DNA of 64,000 nt from Viridibacillus soli (GCF_016612995.1 NZ_JAEOAH010000018.1:33741-97740); one strand, 5' to 3'; positions 9,670 to 18,292 are shown, counted from the first letter of the stretch. Notes: a model not told the origin generated them from the letters alone. Numbers and translations are program-made.

Positions 9670-12600
9670 GTGAATCTCATTACAAAAAAAGTAGTAGCAG
9701 TTGGAGCAAGTTTTGCATTATCTTTTTCACTACTTAGTAGTTTAAAAGTAGAAGCAAATACTAAATCTGTCGTTACTAAATTACACTCAATTACCAGTGA
9801 TTACAAAATGTCTAAGGTTGAAAAGAGGGCAAATTATAGCGATGACACAATTATTATTAAATATTCGAGTCCGTTAAGTGCAAGTGATCATCGCAAAGCT
9901 GGTGGAACGGTTGTGAATCAAATCAGCGGACTTAAATATGTGGCTATAAAGGTCAATAATAAGAAAAAGCTACAGCAAACAATCCAAAATTATCAAAAAA
10001 ATAGCAAGGTTATTTCGGTAGGTCTCAGTCCAAAGTATACGCCTACGGGTACAATAGATCCAAAAATAAGTGAGCAATATATGCATAGCTTATTAAAAAC
10101 GGCAAATGCCCAAAAGCTAGCAGGAAAGAATCAGGTAAAAGTAGCGATCATCGATACAGGAATTGACCGCACTCACCCTGAATTAAAAGAATCCATTCTT
10201 TCAAGTACAGACATTACAGACCCAATGAATCCAATGACTGCTGATTCACATGGAACGCATGTTGCTGGAATTATTGCTGCCAAAAAAGATAACGGAATCG
10301 GTGGCTATGGCTTAAATCCAAATGTGAAGATTCTATCGTATAATGTCTTTAATGATTTTTTAGGAATGTCTTTTGCATTGGACTATACGATTGCTAGTGC
10401 GATTTTAAAAGCAGTAGATCAGGGAGCAGATGTTATTAACATGAGCTTAGGTGGGAAAATTCCATCTAGTGTTGTAGAAGCGGCTGTGGAAAAGGCGATT
10501 AGCAAGGGTGTTGTTGTCGTTGCTGCAGCAGGAAATGGAGGGTCCGATATTCCGGAATATCCAGCCAAGTATGAAGGTGTAATTAGTGTAGGCTCTGTAA
10601 ATAACGAAAAAAAGTTAAGTGATTTCTCATCATATGGTATCTCTACTGACGTGGTAGCACCGGGAGAAGATGTGTATGCTCCCTATTATGATGCACAAAA
10701 AGGCTCAACTTTTGCGAATTTAAGTGGAACGTCCATGGCCTCCCCTGTAGTTGCTGGAACAGTAGCTTTGCTGTTATCCAAGTATCCAAATCTAAAACCG
10801 GCTGAAGTGGAGTATATTCTAGAAACAACAGCGAAAGACTTAGGTGCAAAAGGATTTGACCATAAGTACGGGAATGGTCTTATCGACCCAGTCGCTGCGA
10901 TGAAATTTGATGTTAAAAAAATCCCTTCTCTAGTGAAAGAAACGTGGGGGGAAAAAGAAATTTTAAAAAATGCGGAACAAATTTCGAATCCTGCACAAGT
11001 GAAGCATTCTCTTACAAAACCTTCAGAACAGAAGTGGGTTAAACTTCCTGTAGAAAAAGGCGAGTATATCCAAACTTCATTGGTTGGTGCAGCTCAGTAT
11101 GATTATAAAATGAGTATTCATTTCTACGGTAATGGTCAAAAGCAATTGACGGATGTCAATGATGTGACAGAAGGAAAAATAGAAGGAAAGCTAATCCAAG
11201 CACCGTTTAGTGGAACAGTAGCAATTGGTGTAAAAGACGTGAATGGTAATTTCGATATTTCAGGTCAAAAGCAGTCAAACTTTACATTACAAGTAGATAA
11301 GCTATCTAAAGTTCCTGAAGATGAGTCAATATTAGAAAAACCAATTAAAATAGAACAATGGCCGTTTAATCAGGAAAAGCTTTATATGACAGGTGAAGAT
11401 GGTGATGAAGACTACTTCCACTTTACATCAAAAGAAGCGCAATTTATGAAGTTTGAAGTTACAGGAATACCAGGTGTGGACATAAGTGCGTCTGTTTACG
11501 AAAAGGAGCAGCTATTCCCAACATCCCCTGGAGCAGAACTCCCTACAAATGACATGGCAGCTTTATATACAAGTAATATGCACGGTTTTGGAGAAGGAGA
11601 AACTCTTTCGTTCCAAACCGAACCTGAAAAAGAATATTACCTAAAAGTGACTAATAAAAGCTCACTATTAGATGGTAATATACTCCAATTACTATTCAGT
11701 TTAATGGGAGGCATAAAAGAAAGTAAACCTGCTGAGTCAGCTCTTCCGTATAGCGTAAGCCTAGTAGGAAAGACGATTCCAGGGGATGAAGATAACTATA
11801 ATACTATGCAAGAATCGCCAGTTCTTGATGAAGAAACACAGGATGATTCAGGACGAATTGCCTTATTAGAATCAGTAGCTCTCCCATACGAATTAGGTGG
11901 AACTATTCAGGGCTATCTTCAGAATGCGACGGATGAAGATTGGTTTAAACTGGATTCTTCTAACGCTGGTATTTATCAATTCCAATTACCTACGCCAACA
12001 GAAGGTATTCCAACAGTAGAATTGTATGAGGTAGTGAAGGAAGACGATGGAGATGGAAAGACTCAGCAAACATTATCTTTTAGTTCATCTAATGAAGAGA
12101 GTATATTCGATGAATCGACAAAAAATAAATTTTTTGCGAGTTTAAAAGCAAATAAGACGTATTACCTTGCCATTAAACCAAAATTTGACCAAATTCCGTA
12201 TGATGGATATAAGGTGACATCTAAGCTTCTTGTTGAGAACCCTGATAGCGATGAAGAAAATGACCGACCAGAACAAGCAACAAAACTACCTAGTACTGGT
12301 GTAACGGCAATCTTTTCTAAAACGAATGATATCGATACGTACTATTTTACTGCAAAAGAGAACGCGATATATGGTGCGAAATTCTCTCGTACACCACTTA
12401 CTTCTTCGCTTAAAGCGAAGTATCCAAAAGAGCTGTTAAGCCCTTACTATGGATTCATGGAAATTACAGAGGATATCAATAAAAATCACAAAATAGATGA
12501 GAAGGAAATGGAATACAAATCACTCCTAATCAAAATAAATGAAGATGGTACGACAACAGGATCCTTTGCTGCGAAAAAAGGGAAATCGTATTTTGTTACT

Positions 12601-13053
12601 GTAACTAGTTTTGTTGAATCAGCTTCAGGATTATCACTGTGGCCATATCAACTAAAGGTAGAATCAGTGAATAAAAAAGATGAGGATGCAAACTCCAAAG
12701 TAAAAAATAATAAACCATCTAAGCCAATCAAGCTACAGAAGAAGAGTAACAAATTATATACATCGCAAGCCTATTTCAATTCAGGGTACGAAAATGGCGA
12801 TGAGGATTGGTTTATTTATGAGCCAAAGAAAGCAGAGCAGGTGACGTTGACACTTGATACTAGTAAAGAATCAGATGGAGCTATTGAAGTCTATCGTAAT
12901 GGCAAAAGAGTAGCAAAATCCGATATATATGGAAAAGGTGATCAGGAAATTCTGCTCTTAAAAATGACAAAAGGAACATATTATGTGAAAGTTCGTGATA
13001 GCCGAGGTCGTGCTTCAATTGATCCGTACACATTATCATTGAAAGTAAAGTAA
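9670..13053 (+). CDS. Secreted subtilisin-like serine protease with PPC-type C-terminal repeats
   Basis: An 1127-residue exported protease. The signal peptide is about residues 1-31 (KK, then a hydrophobic core, ending near VEANT). An I9-type propeptide region follows (about 45-115), then the peptidase S8 domain with catalytic D162 (IIDTGID), H194 (SHGTHVAG) and S355 (GTSMASP). The long tail carries at least four segments with the prepeptidase C-terminal pattern G/D-D-E-D-x-F/W (for example GDEDYFHF, DEDWFKL, NDIDTYYF, GDEDWFIY). Start is set at GTG 9670 because AGGGGGA lies 5 nt upstream; ATG 9649 has no ribosome site. No cell-wall anchor is seen, so it is likely released. Confidence 0.93.
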   Translation: MNLITKKVVAVGASFALSFSLLSSLKVEANTKSVVTKLHSITSDYKMSKVEKRANYSDDTIIIKYSSPLSASDHRKAGGTVVNQISGLKYVAIKVNNKKKLQQTIQNYQKNSKVISVGLSPKYTPTGTIDPKISEQYMHSLLKTANAQKLAGKNQVKVAIIDTGIDRTHPELKESILSSTDITDPMNPMTADSHGTHVAGIIAAKKDNGIGGYGLNPNVKILSYNVFNDFLGMSFALDYTIASAILKAVDQGADVINMSLGGKIPSSVVEAAVEKAISKGVVVVAAAGNGGSDIPEYPAKYEGVISVGSVNNEKKLSDFSSYGISTDVVAPGEDVYAPYYDAQKGSTFANLSGTSMASPVVAGTVALLLSKYPNLKPAEVEYILETTAKDLGAKGFDHKYGNGLIDPVAAMKFDVKKIPSLVKETWGEKEILKNAEQISNPAQVKHSLTKPSEQKWVKLPVEKGEYIQTSLVGAAQYDYKMSIHFYGNGQKQLTDVNDVTEGKIEGKLIQAPFSGTVAIGVKDVNGNFDISGQKQSNFTLQVDKLSKVPEDESILEKPIKIEQWPFNQEKLYMTGEDGDEDYFHFTSKEAQFMKFEVTGIPGVDISASVYEKEQLFPTSPGAELPTNDMAALYTSNMHGFGEGETLSFQTEPEKEYYLKVTNKSSLLDGNILQLLFSLMGGIKESKPAESALPYSVSLVGKTIPGDEDNYNTMQESPVLDEETQDDSGRIALLESVALPYELGGTIQGYLQNATDEDWFKLDSSNAGIYQFQLPTPTEGIPTVELYEVVKEDDGDGKTQQTLSFSSSNEESIFDESTKNKFFASLKANKTYYLAIKPKFDQIPYDGYKVTSKLLVENPDSDEENDRPEQATKLPSTGVTAIFSKTNDIDTYYFTAKENAIYGAKFSRTPLTSSLKAKYPKELLSPYYGFMEITEDINKNHKIDEKEMEYKSLLIKINEDGTTTGSFAAKKGKSYFVTVTSFVESASGLSLWPYQLKVESVNKKDEDANSKVKNNKPSKPIKLQKKSNKLYTSQAYFNSGYENGDEDWFIYEPKKAEQVTLTLDTSKESDGAIEVYRNGKRVAKSDIYGKGDQEILLLKMTKGTYYVKVRDSRGRASIDPYTLSLKVK

Positions 13054-13062
13054 AAAAGGAAG

Positions 13063-13115
13063 AGGTGAATCAAAAAGTCGTAATCCAACGACTTTTTGAA
13101 GTCACCTTTTTTTGT
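13063..13115 (+). terminator. Strong terminator after the subtilase
   Basis: AGGTGAATCAAAAAGTCG pairs with CGACTTTTTGAAGTCACCT, followed by TTTTTTG; begins 10 bp after the stop. Confidence 0.85.
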
Positions 13116-13218
13116 TACTAAATGGATTTTACAGATGCGTGCCAACTTTCATATTGTTCTTTAGTTATCTGATGCTATCCCTAAAACTATACGCATGTCT
13201 CAACGGAGCTGGCCTACT

Positions 13219-13270
13219 GATAGAAAAGGCAATATTTCATAGCGGATTGTTGCCTTTTTCTATCTACTAA
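13219..13270. terminator. Terminator-like inverted repeat
   Basis: GATAGAAAAGGCAA is inverted as TTGCCTTTTTCTATC around a 17-nt loop. It lies in the 369-bp gap before the radical SAM gene, which holds nothing else I can support. Confidence 0.5.
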
Positions 13271-13422
13271 AAATCACGTTCTACGAATGAAAAAAAGGCT
13301 GTATGACCGGTATTAAGTCAGCCATAATTATTGGAAATTTGAAAGACTGTTCAGTATTATAAGATTTGATTACAATAAGTATAGTCATTGAATATATAAA
13401 GAACTGGAATGGTGAACGAGCC

Positions 13423-14298
13423 TTGAAAACATTTAAAAAAGTCTATATCGAAATTACAAGCGTCTGCAACCTTGCGTGTAGCTTCTGTCCGCCAACGAGT
13501 CGTAAGGCGAATATTATTAAACTAGATGCGTTTAATAATATACTCGATCAGATTAGACCACATACGAAATATATTTACCTGCATGTGAAAGGAGAACCTC
13601 TTTTACATAATAAGATCGACCAATTACTTGATGCCGCTCATGCAAAAGGATTTAAGGTGAATATCACAACAAATGGAACACTGATCAAAAAGAATCGAGA
13701 GAAATTATTGGGGAAGCCTGCGCTACGCCAAATAAACTTCTCATTACATAGCTTTGACGGACATGAGGGGTCAGAGAATCGTGAAAAATACTTAGGTGAT
13801 ATTCTTGAATTTGTACGCGATGCTGCGGAACATAATGTCATCATATCGTACCGATTATGGAATCTACAAAAAGACCATGTGACAGATTTAGAAATGAGAA
13901 GAAACCGTGAAACGTTAGATATTTTGGAGAAGGAATACAACTTAGACTTTAAGATTGAAGAACAAGTACAACCAGGTAAAGGCGTTAAAATTACGGATCG
14001 CGTTTATCTAAACCAGGATCATGAATTCCAATGGCCTAGCTTGCAAGCCCCTGAGGATGAAGGTAAAGGATTTTGTCATGCACTTCGCAGCCAAGCAGCA
14101 ATTCTTGTTGACGGTACAGTTGTTCCATGTTGCCTTGATGGAGAAGGTATCATTAATTTAGGAAATATCAATAGCATGCCTTTTTCTGAAATTGTAGAAG
14201 GAGAGAGAGCAAATAATCTCTTTGACGGATTTACTAGACGAGAGGCTGTTGAAGAATTGTGCAGGAAGTGCGGCTTTAGAAAGAAATTTGGAATATAA
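13423..14298 (+). CDS. Radical SAM/SPASM domain protein
   Basis: A 291-residue radical SAM enzyme. The 4Fe-4S motif CxxxCxxC is CNLACSFC (C15, C19, C22 from the TTG start). The TIM-barrel part contains TTNGTL and INFSLHSFDG. A short SPASM-like C-terminal region has further cysteines (KGFCHAL, VPCCLDG, ELCRKCGF) for an auxiliary cluster. Substrate is unknown: there is no peptide precursor gene next to it, so a RiPP role cannot be argued. TTG 13423 is preferred, because homologues begin with M-K-x-F-K-K-V-Y-I-E-I-T; the ATT/TTG-rich extension upstream to 13366 looks non-coding. The ribosome site (GGTGAACGA) is only moderate. Confidence 0.9.
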   Translation: MKTFKKVYIEITSVCNLACSFCPPTSRKANIIKLDAFNNILDQIRPHTKYIYLHVKGEPLLHNKIDQLLDAAHAKGFKVNITTNGTLIKKNREKLLGKPALRQINFSLHSFDGHEGSENREKYLGDILEFVRDAAEHNVIISYRLWNLQKDHVTDLEMRRNRETLDILEKEYNLDFKIEEQVQPGKGVKITDRVYLNQDHEFQWPSLQAPEDEGKGFCHALRSQAAILVDGTVVPCCLDGEGIINLGNINSMPFSEIVEGERANNLFDGFTRREAVEELCRKCGFRKKFGI

Positions 14299-14346
14299 GG
14301 GAGTTAATTCCAATGAATTTTTAGTTTATATCGTGTTAGTCATCGT

Positions 14347-14375
14347 AGCATCTCCTTGTGAGGTGCTTTTTGTTT
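14347..14375 (+). terminator. Terminator after the radical SAM gene
   Basis: AGCATCTC/GAGGTGCT stem (8 bp) with a CTTGT loop and a TTTTTG tail. The loop and flanks nearly match the terminator at 16254, which also precedes a 21-bp repeat array. Confidence 0.75.
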
Positions 14376-14386
14376 GAAATTTAGGT

Positions 14387-14613
14387 TGAGTAAGTTAAAT
14401 AGACACCTGAATGAGTTAAAAGAACCGCTGAATAGGTTAAATGAGAGCTCGAGTGAGTCAAATGAAAGCCTGAGTAGGTTAAAAGAAATCGAATGAGTTA
14501 AAAGAACTCCTGAATAGGTTAAATGAGAGTTCGAGTGAGTTAAATGAAAGCCTGAGTAGGTTAAAAGAACTCGAATGAGTTAATAACCCACCGAGTAGAT
14601 TAAATGCTATAAC
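14387..14613. repeat. Degenerate 21-bp tandem array (GAGTTAAATGA type), 11 units
   Basis: Eleven consecutive units of 20-22 bp with the core GAGTNRGTTAAATGARAGCC. Units 3-6 and 7-10 form a higher-order duplication offset by 82 bp (14429 versus 14511). The array begins 12 bp after a terminator. Stops occur in all forward frames, so it is not coding on the plus strand. The same unit recurs at 16295. Confidence 0.9.
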
Positions 14614-14864
14614 TAATAAGTCGTATGGTAAGACCAATAAGAGATTTACCGCTCTGGTTTATTTATAGACAATAAACATCGAATCTGGATAGTCTATAAT
14701 CACTTTCGATTTTCGGAAAAATATTGACAATTCCTAATGTTATGTGATTTGCTGTAACAATATAATAAAATATCAGGTGTGTTGCTTAGGGGAATATTAG
14801 GTTGTTATTTACCGCTAAAATGTTTTTTTATGTTTCATACTAACGTAAGTTACTACATTTTTTA

Positions 14865-14924
14865 GTTGATTGGAGCGGAGGGTGCTTGCCCGCGGAAAGC
14901 GAGCATTCCGTAGCTGAAATCAAC
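14865..14924. repeat. Imperfect palindromic intergenic element (about 60 bp, GC-rich)
   Basis: GTTGATTGGAGCGGA at the left end pairs with TTCCGTAGCTGAAATCAAC at the right end, with a GC-rich centre. Elements of this look are common between genes in Bacillaceae genomes. The rest of the gap to the aminotransferase (14614-15009) shows no gene. Confidence 0.6.
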
Positions 14925-15009
14925 CTACCACTTTAATAGTAATGGTTAAAATTAGTTAATCGACACGCCTGATAAAATATATAGAATTAGTAGTTTAGAA
15001 GGGGAATAG

Positions 15010-16212
15010 ATGATGATGCAAATTTTTTCAGATAGAATGTTAAAAACAGATAGCTCTTTTATTACGGAAGTTTTACGATTGACTGGGGTAAAAGATATTA
15101 TTTCTTTCGCAGGAGGTTTACCTAATCCTATTTCTTTCCCGATGAAAGAGTTCCAAGAATCGATTAATCGTGTTTTACAAGAGTCTGGTGAAAAGGTATT
15201 CCAGTACTCAGGAACTCAAGGTTATTTGCCATTACGACAATGGATTGCAGACCGTTATAAAAAACGGTTTGGTATGGATGTCACAGCAGACGATATTTTA
15301 ATTACAACTGGTTCTCAACAAGGACTAGATTTGATGGGAAAAGCCTTGGTTAATAAGGGGGATAAAGTGGCTGTAGAAAGTCCTTGTTATCTTGCGGCTA
15401 TTCAAACTTTTACACTTTTTGAACCTGAGTTTTTACCTATTAGTCTTGAAGATGATGGTTTAAATTTAGAAGAGCTTGAAGCAAATTTACAAAATAATGA
15501 TGTCAAATTATTATATACTGTCCCTAATTTCCAAAACCCTACAGGTATAACGTATTCAAAGGAAAAACGGGAAGCCATTTATGAAATTATCAAGAAGACG
15601 AATACAGTTTTAATTGAAGACGATCCCTATGGTGAACTTCGCTTTGAAGGAGAATCATTGCCTTACATCGCAGGTGGAAAAACGACAAACAGTGTATTAT
15701 TTGGTTCTTTCTCTAAAACATTATCACCAGGTATGCGTATTGGTTATTTATGTACGAAAAATAAAGAGCTAATGGGGCATTTAATCGGTGCAAAACAATC
15801 GTCTGATTTACATACGAATGTACTTGCCCAATATGCTATCCATGATTATTTAACGAATAATGATTACGATGCGCACATTAGCAATATTACAGCGTTATAT
15901 AAACAACAGTGTGAGGCTATGATAGCGGCCATGGAAAAATATTTACCAGCTCATGTTACGTTCACAAAACCAGAGGGCGGAATGTTTTTATGGGCAGATT
16001 TAGGTGAAGGAGTTTCTTCAGTCGATGTCTTTAAAAGAGCAACTGAGAAAAAAGTGGCTTTTGTCCCTGGAGATCCATTCTATACGAATATTAAAGGAGC
16101 TGGAACTTTGCGTCTCAATTATACGAATTCAGATCCAGCAACAATTGAAGAAGGTATTAAAAGATTGGCATCGGTTTTATCAAAAAGTGGCCAGATTGGA
16201 GTTATGAAATAG
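15010..16212 (+). CDS. PLP-dependent aminotransferase (class I/II, 2-aminoadipate/MocR-like type)
   Basis: A 400-residue fold-type I aminotransferase without an N-terminal GntR domain. Visible landmarks are ISFAGGLPNP near the N-terminus, QYSGTQGYLPLR, the ITTGSQQGLDL turn, VPNFQNPTG, EDDPYGELRF, and SFSKTLSPGMRIGY with the PLP lysine K236. This pattern is shared by LysN-type 2-aminoadipate aminotransferases and broad-range aromatic/branched-chain enzymes, so the substrate cannot be fixed. AAGGGGAAT lies before the ATG. It is flanked on both sides by repeat arrays rather than by pathway genes. Confidence 0.9.
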   Translation: MMMQIFSDRMLKTDSSFITEVLRLTGVKDIISFAGGLPNPISFPMKEFQESINRVLQESGEKVFQYSGTQGYLPLRQWIADRYKKRFGMDVTADDILITTGSQQGLDLMGKALVNKGDKVAVESPCYLAAIQTFTLFEPEFLPISLEDDGLNLEELEANLQNNDVKLLYTVPNFQNPTGITYSKEKREAIYEIIKKTNTVLIEDDPYGELRFEGESLPYIAGGKTTNSVLFGSFSKTLSPGMRIGYLCTKNKELMGHLIGAKQSSDLHTNVLAQYAIHDYLTNNDYDAHISNITALYKQQCEAMIAAMEKYLPAHVTFTKPEGGMFLWADLGEGVSSVDVFKRATEKKVAFVPGDPFYTNIKGAGTLRLNYTNSDPATIEEGIKRLASVLSKSGQIGVMK

Positions 16213-16253
16213 AATGAAAAACTAAAGGTGCTAGACACCGACAATATTCTCTG

Positions 16254-16283
16254 GCGTCTCCTTGTGAGATGCTTTTTTTTTTG
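16254..16283 (+). terminator. Terminator after the aminotransferase
   Basis: GCGTCTC/GAGATGC stem, CTTGT loop, and a run of ten T. It closely resembles the terminator at 14347. Confidence 0.8.
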
Positions 16284-16294
16284 AGGTTGTTGGC

Positions 16295-16424
16295 GAGTGA
16301 GTTAAATGAAATCCCGAGTGAGTTAAATGGGAGCGTGAATAGGTTAAATGGAAATGAATAGATTAAATGAATGTGCGAATGAGTTAAATGAAATCCCGAG
16401 TGAGTTAAATGAGAGCGTGAGTAG
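16295..16424. repeat. 21-bp tandem array (GAGTTAAATGA type), six units plus a partial
   Basis: Units of 21, 21, 19, 21, 21 and 21 bp with consensus GAGTGAGTTAAATGAAATCCC or GAGTGAGTTAAATGRGAGCGT (the two alternate). It begins 12 bp after a terminator tail. The last partial unit (GAGTAG) runs directly into an hsdR-like coding relic. Confidence 0.9.
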
Positions 16425-16425
16425 C

Positions 16426-16524
16426 ATCGTCGGATTAGATCGACAAGCTGCAAACGAAGCATTCTTTGAGTTCTTAAGTGAACAAAGACTAAATTTGCAA
16501 CAAGCAAAATTTGTTGAATTATAA
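16426..16524 (+). pseudogene. Relic of the C-terminus of a type I restriction subunit HsdR
   Basis: Thirty-two codons read IVGLDRQAANEAFFEFLSEQ then RLNLQQAKFVEL and a stop. This strongly resembles the C-terminal domain of HsdR (V-G-L-D-R-x-A-A-x-E-A-F-x-E-F-L ... L-N-x-x-Q-x-x-F-V). No ATPase or nuclease part is present; the tandem array abuts its 5' side. No hsdM or hsdS is seen in the window. I take it as the remnant of a deleted restriction locus. Confidence 0.7.
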
Positions 16525-16682
16525 TTAGCCGGGTGGGAGGTTGCCCCAACCCTTTCTCTTGATAGAGAAGGGAGGTAACCGATACGGATATTCTAATTTC
16601 CATAATAGTGGAAGCGACTAAGGCGTTCGTTAATTAGACGATCGTCTGCTTTTTCAATAAGATAGCTACTAAAAAACGCAAA

Positions 16683-16735
16683 AAGAAGACCACCCGCATC
16701 TCTACCAAAAGAACCGGGAAGTCTTCTTAAAGAAA
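16683..16735 (+). terminator. Terminator-like hairpin in a decayed region
   Basis: AAGAAGAC pairs with GTCTTCTT around a 30-nt loop that itself contains CCCG/CGGG; the tail is AAAGAAAAA rather than T, so it may work better on the minus strand. Confidence 0.4.
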
Positions 16736-16785
16736 AAAATAATATTTAGGGCAACCGACCATTTTGGAATTGGTTACTAGGCGAG

Positions 16786-17529
16786 ATGTTAGCGTATTTG
16801 GCGAATAGCCTGAAAATGCTTGCAGAGAGTTTAGCAAAGGAAGGTATTGCTTCTATTCGTTATGATAAACGTGGAGTAGGCGAAAATACAGCCTTAATGA
16901 TAAAAGAAGAAGATTTATTGATTGAACAATATGTAGAAGACGTTAATAAGATTATTAAATACGTAAAATCTGAAGATAAGTTTCGAAACATTCATATAAT
17001 AGGTCATAGCGAAGGTTCTTTAATAGGCATGTTGGCTGCACAAAATAGCAAAGTTGCTTCGTTCACTTCACTAGCAGGTGCAGGGCGGCCTGCAGATGTA
17101 CTGTTGAAGGAACACTTAGATAGCAAATTAACACCGGAACTAAAAAAAGAAAGCACAGAAATTTTAGCCTCATTAAAAGAGGGTAAACCTATTGCAAATG
17201 TATCATCAGAATTACAGATATTATTTAGACCGTCTCTACAGCCATATCTTATGTCATGGCTAAAATATGATCCGGCTAAGAGCATTCAAAAAGTATCAGC
17301 TCCAGTTTTAATCATTCAAGGAGCACGGGATATTCAAGTTCCAGTAAAAGATGCACAAATTTTAAAATCCCATAAAGAAGATGCAGAGCTAATGATTGTG
17401 AAGAAGATGAATCACATTCTAAAAGATGCACCTGAAAATTTTAAAGGGAATATCGCTACTTATTCAGATCCAACAATTCCGTTATCACCGAAATTAGTTG
17501 AGGCTATTAGTGGATTTATACAGAAATAG
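16786..17529 (+). CDS. Alpha/beta hydrolase (serine aminopeptidase S33-like), probably 5'-truncated
   Basis: A 247-residue alpha/beta hydrolase core. The nucleophile is S75 in GHSEGS, the acid D182 (QGARDIQV) and the histidine H210 (MNHIL). Relatives of this group carry, before the conserved NSLKMLAESLA block, a G-S-G-P-T-D-R-D-G-N segment that forms the oxyanion region. Here that block is met only ten residues after the ATG and the segment is missing. Upstream lies an in-frame stop at 16747 and the hsdR relic, so the 5' part appears to have been lost. The protein may be inactive. The ribosome site (AGGCGAG) is poor. Confidence 0.75.
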   Translation: MLAYLANSLKMLAESLAKEGIASIRYDKRGVGENTALMIKEEDLLIEQYVEDVNKIIKYVKSEDKFRNIHIIGHSEGSLIGMLAAQNSKVASFTSLAGAGRPADVLLKEHLDSKLTPELKKESTEILASLKEGKPIANVSSELQILFRPSLQPYLMSWLKYDPAKSIQKVSAPVLIIQGARDIQVPVKDAQILKSHKEDAELMIVKKMNHILKDAPENFKGNIATYSDPTIPLSPKLVEAISGFIQK

Positions 17530-17551
17530 ATGTTCATATAGGGGGATTCAT

Positions 17552-17959
17552 TTGTACTTTCCATCGAAAAAAGATGTATGAATTTATCCTGTCTACTGGG
17601 GATGTATTATCGCTTGTTCAGCCCCATTGTTTACAGGCAGAGATTATATTACTTTAGTATTTACGGTTCCACTTGCATTCTTTATGATTTGGGGATGGTT
17701 TAAAACGGGATACGAAGTAAAAGATGATCTTTTAATCATATATAGTGGACCTTTAAAAAAGAAAGTATTACTAAAAGAGATTAAAAGTGTGAAGCAAACA
17801 AAGAATCCTTTAGCAGCATACGCATTATCACTGGATCGTTTGGAAATCGTTTATATATCTGATTACAGTATGGCGCTTATATCTCCGAAGAATTGGGGGA
17901 ATTTCATAACGGCACTTAAGAGGGTGAATCCAAAAATTGAAGTAGTTGATTTACAATAA
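17552..17959 (+). pseudogene. PH-like (bacterial PH domain) membrane protein with an in-frame stop
   Basis: Reading from TTG 17552, which has GGGGG 6 nt upstream, gives LYFPSKKDV, a TGA at 17579-17581, then IYPVYWGCIIACSAPLFTG and the remaining 110 codons without further stops. The continuous similarity in character on both sides (start signature, two hydrophobic segments, then a PH-like beta-rich region with KTGYEVKDDLLIIYSGPLKK) suggests a one-base nonsense change, perhaps TGG to TGA. A shorter product from TTG 17627 lacks a ribosome site and half of the membrane segment. Function of the family is unknown. Confidence 0.65.
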
Positions 17960-18017
17960 CTTTCTTATTATAACCTCTTTAGGTGCTTTAGAATGTTTTT
18001 ATAAAACAGCTATATGA

Positions 18018-18113
18018 GATAGCATTAAAATTTCACCAGAAGAAAAAGAACTTTTCGTAGAGGCATTGATAAAACGCTATTTAGAGATGAATAAGAACAG
18101 GGGTTACTTTTAG
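18018..18113 (+). pseudogene. C-terminal relic of a second PH-like protein
   Basis: Thirty-one codons beginning DSIKISPEEKELFVEALIKR, then a stop, resemble the C-terminal 'I-S-P-x-x-x-x-x-F-hydrophobic-x-x-L' end of the PH-like protein just upstream (its own end is LISPKNWGNFITALKRVNP). A stop lies directly before it and there is no start. It may be what is left of a tandem paralogue. Confidence 0.4.
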
Positions 18114-18129
18114 ACCCCTGTCTGTTTTT
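18097..18129 (+). terminator. Strong terminator
   Basis: ACAGGGGT/ACCCCTGT stem, 9-nt loop, CTGTTTTTC tail. Confidence 0.8.
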
Positions 18130-18262
18130 CTGTAGAGCTGAGACTATCTTCTAATTTCAGTAAATATGTTAATGCCATACTCTGGAGCACTATAGTTCCA
18201 CCTTTAATATGATTGGGAAGCTTTAAGGATTGTAATCCGCTAAGTATCGGATTTTGTTTTAA

Positions 18263-18292
18263 TTTACCTAATTATATACTAAATGTTATAAT
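18263..18292 (+). promoter_or_regulatory. Candidate sigma-A promoter of the four-repeat secreted protein
   Basis: TTTACC, 18 nt, TATAAT, about 100 bp before the ATG at 18391. A small hairpin at 18234-18253 (AATCCG/CGGATT then TTTG) lies just upstream. The rest of the 431-bp gap (17960-18390) has no other supported feature beyond the relic and terminator listed. Confidence 0.45.

Noticed and set aside
14387..16424. CRISPR array
   Set aside because: Repeats are degenerate and contiguous with no unique spacers of regular length, and no cas genes are in the window.
16202..16603. 133-codon minus-strand ORF
   Set aside because: It reads through the 21-bp array and the hsdR relic in antisense; its repetitive His/Phe/Leu-rich product is a by-product of the repeat.
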